Source: Bin127 sp965203505 (GTDB lineage Bacteria; Chloroflexota; Dehalococcoidia; Lucifugimonadales; Lucifugimonadaceae). Taken from it: a DNA stretch of 64,000 nucleotides. Shown here in pieces: positions 57,833-64,000 of this stretch. The notes under the pieces were generated by a model. The model was not told the origin of the DNA and did no database searches. It was given only the letters and a program-made list of their open reading frames with translations. The position numbers were made by a program, and so were the translations under genes. The stretch lies in NCBI GenBank assembly GCA_965203505.1, contig OZ241880.1:1550001-1614000 (forward strand), given 5' to 3'. How positions within the stretch are numbered: position 1 is the first letter of the stretch; each line of letters opens with the position of its first letter.

Positions 57833-58975
57833 CTAGTAGATACCTTTGGGCTCTAACCCTAGGTAGTACTGACCGGCAGTGTCGTAGTGAGTTGGGCGTC
57901 CTTGGATCTGTTGCCTGATGGCGTGGACGTCGTCGAAGCAGCGCTGGATGGTGTTCGATTCGAATATGGCGGTGGAGCCGCACATCGTGTAAGCGGCGTT
58001 GACGACATCGGCCGCGGTGCGGATGGCGTGGGTGCCGGCCAACCGCACCTTTATGCGTTGCGCCGCGGGTAGCTCATGGCTCGCGACCACGGCGTCCCAC
58101 ATCTCGGATGTCGCCTCGGCGAGAAATGCGCGAGCCGAGTTCCATGTCGCTTCAGTTTGGCCGATTGCGCGTTGCGTCGTCGTATCGGCACTTACCACGG
58201 ACGATCCTCCGTGTTGGATCTTTCGCTTCGTCAGGTCAATCGCAAAATCGAGGGCCGACCGCGCGACGCCTAATGCGACAGTAGCGAAGCCTGAGGCAAA
58301 CATCGGAGTCGTGTGGATCACGTATAGAGGGCCCGGCTCGCGTGACGGTTCGTTGAGGCCGTAAGAACGCTCTGGGGGAACGAAATGGTCATCCATCACG
58401 AAGCTTAGACTGGCGGTCCCGCGAAGCCCACCTACGAACCATTCATCAATCACCTCGACTTCCGATTTCGGGATGAAAAAGGTGCGCATCTCCTTGGTTT
58501 CGTTACCGTCGGCGTCGTGTACAGGTGCGAGAGCCGCGATCCATGAAGCATGAGAAATCCCGCTGCTGAAGTCCCAACGACCGGACAGTGTGTAACCGCC
58601 ATTGGACACGACCGCTTTGGTGCCGGGTCGCGGCGGTCCGTTGGTAACGACATTGCGGGGATCGCCCCAGATCTCTTCAGCAACGGCTGCGTCCACCCGA
58701 ACGGCGTTCGTCGAAAAGACATTGTTTTGGTTGATGCACCATCCAACGCTCGCGTCGGCCTCGGCATAGAGGCGAACGATTTTCAGGAAGTCTGGATGGT
58801 TGAGTTCCGAGCCACCGAGTGACTTCGGCAACAGTAGCCGAAAGTGGCCTGCCTCGATGATCGGCCCGACGATATCCTCGGGGATCCGACGTTCTTGGTT
58901 GATCCGGTTTACAGCGAGCGCGACCGTCGACGCGAGATCGCGGGCTTGGTCGATGAGGGTTTCGGGCGTCGCCAA
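57833..58975 (-). CDS. Acyl-CoA dehydrogenase-fold flavin monooxygenase (HpaB C2/DszC-like)
   Basis: A 380-residue flavoprotein of the group D monooxygenases. Residues about 1-110 are the helical N-terminal domain (VGWCINQNNVFSTNAV), the beta domain has GYTLSGRWDFSSGISHASWI and the later GTASLSFVMDDHFVPPER, and the C-terminal helices have DAVVASHELPAAQRIKVRLA and CFDDVHAIRQQIQ. Catalytic-base positions of true acyl-CoA dehydrogenases are not kept. It likely oxidises an aromatic, steroid or sulfur compound with a separate flavin reductase. The start is a TTG at 58975. Last gene of a minus-strand run, before the 1.3 kb repeat gap. Confidence 0.8.
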   Translation of the reverse strand: MATPETLIDQARDLASTVALAVNRINQERRIPEDIVGPIIEAGHFRLLLPKSLGGSELNHPDFLKIVRLYAEADASVGWCINQNNVFSTNAVRVDAAVAEEIWGDPRNVVTNGPPRPGTKAVVSNGGYTLSGRWDFSSGISHASWIAALAPVHDADGNETKEMRTFFIPKSEVEVIDEWFVGGLRGTASLSFVMDDHFVPPERSYGLNEPSREPGPLYVIHTTPMFASGFATVALGVARSALDFAIDLTKRKIQHGGSSVVSADTTTQRAIGQTEATWNSARAFLAEATSEMWDAVVASHELPAAQRIKVRLAGTHAIRTAADVVNAAYTMCGSTAIFESNTIQRCFDDVHAIRQQIQGRPTHYDTAGQYYLGLEPKGIY

Positions 58976-58996
58976 ACTGGGTGTGTGAGTGATGGG

Positions 58997-59278
58997 TTAG
59001 GCGAGTTCATCGGGAACGACGACATCCGGTTCGAGCTCCAACGGATAACCGGGGAAGAAGTCGCGCCAAGGTTCGAACTGTTCGACGAACTGCATACCAT
59101 GTTCCATCGAAGGCAGATTCTTGATGGAGCGGCCTGGGTCATATCCCATGGTTTTAGCCATCGCTTCGATGCCGCCGCGGCGCGTGTGTCTAACGCCACC
59201 GACGTTGAATGCATCGCCATCATCGTCTTCAACGATCAGGTCGAAGCCGCGTCTACGTTGTCTCCAGTAGAGCCTCAT
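58997..59278 (-). CDS. Small unknown protein between the flavoprotein and coaBC genes
   Basis: A 93-residue protein I do not recognise. It has an aromatic/basic start (MRLYWRQRRRGFDLIVEDDD), MAKTMGYDPGRSIKNLPSME and FEPWRDFFPGYPLELEPDV. There is no signal peptide or membrane segment. It ends 22 bases before the flavoprotein start and begins 10 bases after the coaBC stop, so it looks like part of an operon. The real start could be slightly downstream. Confidence 0.5.
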   Translation of the reverse strand: MRLYWRQRRRGFDLIVEDDDGDAFNVGGVRHTRRGGIEAMAKTMGYDPGRSIKNLPSMEHGMQFVEQFEPWRDFFPGYPLELEPDVVVPDELA

Positions 59279-59287
59279 AACGTTCCA

Positions 59288-60541
59288 TCAATCGATTGTT
59301 TCAGTCGGAGCGAGATACGTTTTCACCCTGTCTAGTATCGCATTGGCGACATCGTATTTGGTCATCAATGGCAAGGGTTCGATCGATCCGTCTTGACGGA
59401 CGATGTCGACACGGTTGGTGTCGGTCCCGAATCCGCTGCCGGGTTCGGTGACATCGTTGGCTACGGTCAGCATGGCACCTTTCGCAGTCATCTTTTCAGC
59501 ACCTTTTGCCGCTGCGTCACTGGTTTCCGCGGCAAACGCGACTTTTGCCAAACGCGGACCAGTTGCCGATGGCATCCAATCGTCGATCGCTTCAAGCTCC
59601 ATGTTCATGGTTGCGGCGTTGCGTTTCTTGATCTTCTCATCCGTTGCAGATTTCGGACGGAAATCGGATATTGCAGCCGCCATCACCAATACATCTGCAT
59701 CAGCACAAGCTGGCAACGTGGCTTCGCGCATCTCGTTCACGGTGTTGACATGGATCGATTCGATACCCCACGGAGTTCGCAATCCTGTCGCGGCAGATAC
59801 CAAGATAGTATCCGCACCGCGATCACGCGCTGCTTCAGCGACCGCGTAGCCCATCTTTCCGGTCGAGTGGTTTGTTATCACTCTGACGGGGTCGACAGGT
59901 TCTCTGGTGCCACCAGCGGTGACGACCACGCGTCGTCCGACGTAATCACCATGTCGTGCCCCAATCGACGCGCGTGCGGCATCCACGATATCCATTGGCT
60001 CGCTCATACGTCCTTCGCCTACCAGACCCGATGCCAGACGGCCTGACTCGGGACCCACGATCATGGCCCCGCGCTCGCGAAGAAGTGCGACGTTATTTTG
60101 CGTAGATTCTGCACCGAACATGTCGGCGTCCATCGCCGGGGCGACGACTAAAGGCGCGCTTGAGGCCAACACGGTGGCGGTGATGACATCATCCGTGATT
60201 CCGAATGCGAGTTTGGCGAGCAAGTTTGCTGTAGCAGGGGCAATCACGATGCAGTCGGCTTTCGTGCCGAGCGAAACGTGGTCGATGCTGATCTCGGAGT
60301 TCTGATCCCATAGTGATGTCGTTACGGGATTGTGACTGAGCGCTGCAAACGTCGTGCTTCCGACGAAGCGTTGCGCAGATTCGGTCATGACGACATCGAC
60401 CCTCGCGCCGAGTTTTACGAGTTCAGAAGTGATGTAGGCCGATTTATACGCGGCGATCGAACCCGCGATGCCCAAGACCACTCTGCGGCCTGATAGCGGT
60501 AGCTGTCCCAGTGTGTTCATTGCCCGGGAGTGTTGGCGCAT
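59288..60541 (-). CDS. coaBC: Bifunctional phosphopantothenoylcysteine decarboxylase/synthase (CoaBC/Dfp)
   Basis: Joins cysteine to phosphopantothenate and then decarboxylates it, two steps of coenzyme A synthesis. The N-terminal CoaC flavoprotein has RRVVLGIAGSIAAYKSAYIT, SIDHVSLGTKADCIVIAPAT, and the PAMDADMFG block (usual PAMNxxMW). The C-terminal CoaB has RRVVVTAGGTREPVDPVRVI, SAATGLRTPWGIES-like and AAAISDFRPKSATDEKIKKR with VANDV. M1 is 60541; M8 at 60520 is equally plausible. Present in a minus run with nnr and acpS, a cofactor/housekeeping neighbourhood. Confidence 0.93.
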   Translation of the reverse strand: MRQHSRAMNTLGQLPLSGRRVVLGIAGSIAAYKSAYITSELVKLGARVDVVMTESAQRFVGSTTFAALSHNPVTTSLWDQNSEISIDHVSLGTKADCIVIAPATANLLAKLAFGITDDVITATVLASSAPLVVAPAMDADMFGAESTQNNVALLRERGAMIVGPESGRLASGLVGEGRMSEPMDIVDAARASIGARHGDYVGRRVVVTAGGTREPVDPVRVITNHSTGKMGYAVAEAARDRGADTILVSAATGLRTPWGIESIHVNTVNEMREATLPACADADVLVMAAAISDFRPKSATDEKIKKRNAATMNMELEAIDDWMPSATGPRLAKVAFAAETSDAAAKGAEKMTAKGAMLTVANDVTEPGSGFGTDTNRVDIVRQDGSIEPLPLMTKYDVANAILDRVKTYLAPTETID

Positions 60542-60578
60542 CGGTTGGGATCGAGCAAATCTCGACCGTTCGAAAACC

Positions 60579-61292
60579 CTACTCTCTCTCGATGACGAAC
60601 TGTTGCGGCAATTCGCTGACCGTTTCTCCAGATCGGAACGCCATCACCGTTTCAAAACAGATTTCCACGTCACGTCGACTGAGTTCCGTCGGAGCGTCGA
60701 TCTGGAGACTCTCATCCCCTTCGACCCTCACCAGCAGCCGAGAACCCAAAGAGGACCGGTACCGAAAACCCAAATTCCAGAAACGGGCCAGTTCGATCTC
60801 TACCGATCGGGCGCGCAAAGTCAACGCATCCTTGGTGTTGAAATCAACTCCGATACGCGTTCGTTGGAGGATCATCTTATCGCCGTCCCAACGATAGTGC
60901 GCCTCCATGTGAAGGAAGTCGTTAACAAATGGCAGACAGGCATCGGGGTCCGGCCCAGCAAAGCTTCGGGGACCTACCGTGAATTTGACACCAGTTATGC
61001 GGTTGCTCCCGTGAATCACGCCGTAGTTTCTCAGGTCTATCCCGGCGATCGTGATGTCCGTCAACTGGTCGGTGGGCCAAAAATCTTGCGACCGCCATAT
61101 CCATTCGACTCTTCGATCCTTGACGGCGATCATGTGGTCGAGAAGCCTGAATTCGTCGTTCTCGATGACGTGGTGAAGCGTCATGCCGTTTCGCTGGCTA
61201 CGTTCGTACTCGGTAGGGCGTAACTTCGAACGCGCACGCTGGACATAGAGATCGACGATCTCTTCAAGAGTGGGTTTGGTTTTCTGAGCCAC
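60579..61292 (-). CDS. Unknown protein between coaBC and nnr
   Basis: A 237-residue protein I cannot place. Its N-terminus is helical and basic (LEEIVDLYVQRARSKLRPTE), and the middle repeats beta-rich stretches with many aromatic and charged residues (RVEWIWRSQDFWPTDQLTDI, FLHMEAHYRWDGDKMILQRT). No signal peptide, membrane segment or known motif is visible. Gaps of 37 bases on both sides suggest an operon with coaBC and nnr. It may be lineage-specific. Confidence 0.55.
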   Translation of the reverse strand: MAQKTKPTLEEIVDLYVQRARSKLRPTEYERSQRNGMTLHHVIENDEFRLLDHMIAVKDRRVEWIWRSQDFWPTDQLTDITIAGIDLRNYGVIHGSNRITGVKFTVGPRSFAGPDPDACLPFVNDFLHMEAHYRWDGDKMILQRTRIGVDFNTKDALTLRARSVEIELARFWNLGFRYRSSLGSRLLVRVEGDESLQIDAPTELSRRDVEICFETVMAFRSGETVSELPQQFVIERE

Positions 61293-61329
61293 TGTGCGTG
61301 TCCGGATGGGAATTAGAAACCTGCGCTGG

Positions 61330-62913
61330 CTAAGATGCTAATTCACGGAAAGCACGAGGAAGATATTTGACGAGGTCGCCGGCAGTCATAGCGTAGGGCG
61401 TCAGGTCTTCACGTGCGAATCTGCCACTCATGGAGTGGAGGAATACGCCGAGAGACGCCGCATCGAAAGGATCCGATTTCGCTGCCAATCCGGTTATGAG
61501 CCCGCCGAGGACATCGCCAGTTCCACCGCGGGCGAGGGCACTGTTTGGCTGCATGTTGAAGCGAATACGACCATCGGGAGAAGCGATCAACGTAGTTGCG
61601 CCTTTGAGGACAGCGATGCAGTTGAATCGTTGCGCGGCAGTTTCGGCGGCAGCTACTCGATCTGCTTGTACTTCATCGATCGAAACACCAAGCAAGCGTG
61701 ACATTTCTCCCGGATGTGGAGTGATGATCAAGTTGCCATTGAACGCCTCCCACCAGTTATCGATCATCGACGCGAGAGTGATCCCGTCGGCGTCTATTAC
61801 CACTGTGCAGCCATCCCATATCTCTTTGTTCGACGTCAGCCGCGCGACCAGTTCTCGGATTCCGTAAGATAGGCCGACGCCCACGCCGATCAGGGCTGAA
61901 TTCATTTCAGGAATTCGTTCCTGCAACGTGTTGTACGCGGGAGCGGGCAAAACGCCGTTGACATCTTCATTTAGAGGTATGTACGTAGCTTCCGGAATCG
62001 TGCCCGCCAAGGCTTGATAGGCAGTGTTTGACGTGGCAAGTGCTACGAGCCCAACACCGCTACGCACGCAGGCATTTGTAGCGAGATACGCCGCTCCGAT
62101 GTATGCGCTGGAACCGGCGAGTAGTAGCGATCGCCCGAAATCGCCCTTATGCCCAGTGCTGGATCTGTCGGGCAGGATATCGCGTGCGAGATCAAAATCA
62201 TTAACTTCTCGACGGATGTGACTGGTCAAGTCGTGTGGCAAATCGACATCCAACACATCAATCCGGTCGCCGTAGCAACGGTCGCCGAATCGTGTTGCGG
62301 GGCCGAGTTTGTGTAGCCCGACGGGCAGGCAAACGTCAGCCGGCAAACCATTAGGATCAAAGGTTCCTCGATCTGGATTTGCTCCGCTGGGTACGTCGAT
62401 TGCTACGACTTTCTTTCCGCTAGTCGTGGCCGCTTTCAAGACCGAAGCGATCGGTTCGTCGATCGGCCTCGAGATGCTGAATCCGAACACGCCATCGAGG
62501 ATCAAGTTCGTTTTGTCGCATAAGTTTGCAGTTTCGCGTGCTCCCGCTCGTCCGCTCACGTCAACCACGTCGCCTCCCGTTGCGGCGAATTCGACCAATA
62601 AAGGATCGTCATCATTTCGCGGCAATACGGTGGCTACTGTGGTTCGCACGCCCGCTTCGATCAGATACCGCGCCGCGACGATTGCGTCACCCCCGTTGTT
62701 CCCCTTGCCGACCAGAGCCAAGACGTGCGAATCAGTAGCGTCTACTCCGAGTTCGGTTAATACCCAGTCTGCGATCGCCTTACCGACGCGATCCATAAGG
62801 GTTCCAAGCGTGATCTGGCCGGTCGCGAACCAACTCTCTTCGATCGCCAACATCTCGGCCGCAGTGACGATTTTCTTTGCATTAGACAATGCGTGAACCT
62901 TCAAGGGCGCCAA
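61330..62913 (-). CDS. nnr: NAD(P)H-hydrate epimerase and ADP-dependent dehydratase fusion (Nnr/YjeF)
   Basis: A 527-residue repair enzyme for hydrated NAD(P)H. Residues about 15-215 are the YjeF-N epimerase with VLALVGKGNNGGDAIVAARY and the ASVxPSG-like VVAIDVPSGANPDRGTF. Residues about 240-520 are the kinase-like dehydratase with KGDFGRSLLLAGSSAYIGAA, LIITPHPGEMSRLLG, CIAVLKGATTLI and GGTGDVLGGLITGLAA. The start is a TTG at 62913, overlapping the end of acpS by 13 bases; two later TTG codons are alternatives. Confidence 0.92.
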   Translation of the reverse strand: MAPLKVHALSNAKKIVTAAEMLAIEESWFATGQITLGTLMDRVGKAIADWVLTELGVDATDSHVLALVGKGNNGGDAIVAARYLIEAGVRTTVATVLPRNDDDPLLVEFAATGGDVVDVSGRAGARETANLCDKTNLILDGVFGFSISRPIDEPIASVLKAATTSGKKVVAIDVPSGANPDRGTFDPNGLPADVCLPVGLHKLGPATRFGDRCYGDRIDVLDVDLPHDLTSHIRREVNDFDLARDILPDRSSTGHKGDFGRSLLLAGSSAYIGAAYLATNACVRSGVGLVALATSNTAYQALAGTIPEATYIPLNEDVNGVLPAPAYNTLQERIPEMNSALIGVGVGLSYGIRELVARLTSNKEIWDGCTVVIDADGITLASMIDNWWEAFNGNLIITPHPGEMSRLLGVSIDEVQADRVAAAETAAQRFNCIAVLKGATTLIASPDGRIRFNMQPNSALARGGTGDVLGGLITGLAAKSDPFDAASLGVFLHSMSGRFAREDLTPYAMTAGDLVKYLPRAFRELAS

Positions 62914-63284
62914 GCGTCATCGCGCGCTTCAAGCACCACCGAAGCGACCGCGAAATCCCGCGAGTGACTCAGGCTTAGGGCGATGCGTTTGATGCCCATC
63001 CGTTCGGCACGTTTGCGCGCATTGCCGTGGAGTGTGATTTCGGGCGGGCCGCCGCGCCGTCGAGTGACTTCGATTGATTTCCAAGGAATCCCTCGAACGC
63101 CCGTGCCCAATGCTTTCATAACCGCTTCTTTAGCAGCGAATCGACTCGCCAGCTGGGGAGCTCGATTTCGCGCGTAACGCTGTTCGCCTTGAGTGAAGAC
63201 CTTGTTTAAAAACCGGACGGGATAACGGTCCCGCACAGCGGCGATCCGGTGGATTTCGATGAGGTCGACACCCGTGTATATCAT
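62901..63284 (-). CDS. acpS: Holo-[acyl-carrier-protein] synthase
   Basis: A 127-residue phosphopantetheinyl transferase that activates acyl carrier protein. MIYTGVDLIEIHRIAAVRDR at the N-terminus holds the first Mg ligand (D7), and SRFAAKEAVMKALGTG the second (E and KEA block); GIKRIALSLSHSRDFAVASV is the C-terminal SHD-like motif. The ATG at 63284 gives the normal length; the open frame continues to 63584 but has no similarity there. nnr overlaps its end. The pair acpS-nnr is very common. Confidence 0.93.
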   Translation of the reverse strand: MIYTGVDLIEIHRIAAVRDRYPVRFLNKVFTQGEQRYARNRAPQLASRFAAKEAVMKALGTGVRGIPWKSIEVTRRRGGPPEITLHGNARKRAERMGIKRIALSLSHSRDFAVASVVLEARDDAWRP

Positions 63285-63375
63285 GATTTTTGGGACGCGA
63301 ATGATCTGTTCAAGTCGCTTGAAATAGCGTCTCAAATGATAAACCAGCGTCGAATCACTCAGACAGCGGCACCAA

Positions 63376-64000
63376 ATGACAGCACGAATCATCAGCGGCA
63401 ATGAAATCGCCAAAAAGGTCCACGCACAGGTTGCCGGCAAGGTAACGGTTTTCCGCGAGTCCCACGATGTCGCGCCGGGCTTGGCAGTGGTTTTGGTCGG
63501 CGACGATCCGGCATCGCACTCGTATGTCCGGCGCAAGGAACGGGCGTGTGAAGAGGTAGGGATCGTAACCGAGACGATCAACATCGATGCAGACGTAAGT
63601 GCCGATCATTTGGAAGGCGTGGTAGCGGAATTGAATCGGGATGATCGTTACCACGGCATCTTGGTCCAGCTTCCGTTGCCGGAACACATCGATGCCGATG
63701 CGATCATCGATGGTCTGGAACCGTTGAAGGACGTGGATGGGCTTCACGCGCAAAACGCGGGGTTGCTATCGTTGGGTAAACCTCGTTTCGTGCCCGCGAC
63801 GCCGTTGGGTGTTCAACGGATGTTGATAGAGGAAGACGTAGAGGTGAATGGTGCAGACGTTGTGATCGTGGGTAGAAGTTCGCTTGTGGGTAGGCCATTG
63901 GCGTTGTTGCTGACCCAGCGGGGCGACGGCGCTAATGCGACAGTCACGATGTGCCACACAGGTACACGGGATATGGCGCTTCACACTAGCCGCGCCGATA
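63376..64000 (+). CDS. folD: Methylenetetrahydrofolate dehydrogenase/cyclohydrolase, 3' end outside the window
   Basis: FolD interconverts one-carbon units on tetrahydrofolate. Starting from the ATG at 63376 the 208 visible residues carry the family blocks: GLAVVLVGDDPASHSYVRRK (catalytic Tyr and Lys), YHGILVQLPLPEHID, PLKDVDGLHAQNAG, FVPATPLGVQRML and VVIVGRSSLVGRPLALLLTQ. The end is cut by the right edge. It is divergent from acpS, with 91 bases between their starts. Confidence 0.95.
   Translation, partial: MTARIISGNEIAKKVHAQVAGKVTVFRESHDVAPGLAVVLVGDDPASHSYVRRKERACEEVGIVTETINIDADVSADHLEGVVAELNRDDRYHGILVQLPLPEHIDADAIIDGLEPLKDVDGLHAQNAGLLSLGKPRFVPATPLGVQRMLIEEDVEVNGADVVIVGRSSLVGRPLALLLTQRGDGANATVTMCHTGTRDMALHTSRAD

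Noticed and set aside
63285..63584. Upstream extension of acpS
   Set aside because: The frame runs antisense to folD, whose blocks are clear; AcpS begins at the ATG at 63284.
1..64000. tRNA or rRNA genes
   Set aside because: I looked for the T-loop pattern GTTCGA-x-TC and for conserved rRNA stretches in the gaps and found none; a tRNA scan would be decisive.

Overview
The window is 64 kb of densely coding bacterial chromosome with no rRNA or tRNA gene that I could find. Gene content suggests a free-living bacterium of the Chloroflexota, possibly the Dehalococcoidia/SAR202 side. This is an inference from the mix of an LLM-type flavin monooxygenase, a COG3618-like amidohydrolase, a sulfatase, HpaB/DszC-like flavoprotein, SUF-only Fe-S assembly and squalene synthesis by HpnCDE. 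TTG and GTG starts are frequent. No marker gene here fixes the taxonomy.

Layout. 1-2.4 kb (minus): tetrapyrrole operon, ahbA-ahbB fusion, precorrin-2 dehydrogenase-like gene, hemC (cut by the left edge). 2.5-6.8 kb (minus): prenyl diphosphate synthase, hpnC, hpnD, hpnE, a farnesyl-PP to squalene route. 6.9-9.9 kb: divergent hsp20 and ClpC-like chaperone genes. 10-15.8 kb: VTT-family membrane protein, ispDF fusion, cysS (plus), then secG, gatB and pcm (minus). 16.1-20.4 kb (plus): sufB-sufC-sufD-sufU, with no sufS in the window. 20.4-24.4 kb: family 5 solute-binding lipoprotein with a Thr/Pro linker, sugar-nucleotide epimerase, NMT1/THI5-like binding protein. 24.4-25.6 kb: GC-rich non-coding island with many strong hairpins.

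25.6-29.6 kb (minus): DUF2513 gene, one-polypeptide MmeI-like restriction-modification enzyme, RelE/RHH toxin-antitoxin pair. 29.8-35.2 kb (minus): 2-hydroxyacid dehydrogenase, tandem ABM-domain protein, DUF2335 pair, SDR, 14-TM MFS exporter. 35.3-36.1 kb (plus): PIN toxin with a small partner. 36.1-39.6 kb (minus): two ABC-2 transporters back to back. 39.6-49.8 kb: amidohydrolase, beta-propeller proteins, NYN-domain RNase-like protein behind a long leader, LLM monooxygenase, VapBC, M20 peptidase, AlkD-like protein coupled to a sulfatase. 50.1-56.6 kb (minus): type I restriction-modification operon (hsdR, hsdS, hsdM) with a DUF433/PIN-like toxin-antitoxin pair embedded between hsdR and hsdS and translationally coupled to hsdS-hsdM. 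56.6-57.8 kb: non-coding repeat mosaic. 57.8-64 kb: flavoprotein, two unknown proteins, coaBC, nnr, acpS (minus), then folD (plus, cut by the right edge).

Three things stand out. First, the type I RM operon with a built-in toxin-antitoxin pair, plus two further TA pairs, a PIN pair and a type IIL enzyme: the window is rich in defence and addiction modules. Second, a dispersed palindromic repeat family (core GGGGGAAATGTCCGAAGG plus flanking complementary arms), six copies in both orientations, found only between genes. Third, the fused siroheme decarboxylase next to hemC, which points to haem (or haem d1) made through sirohaem.
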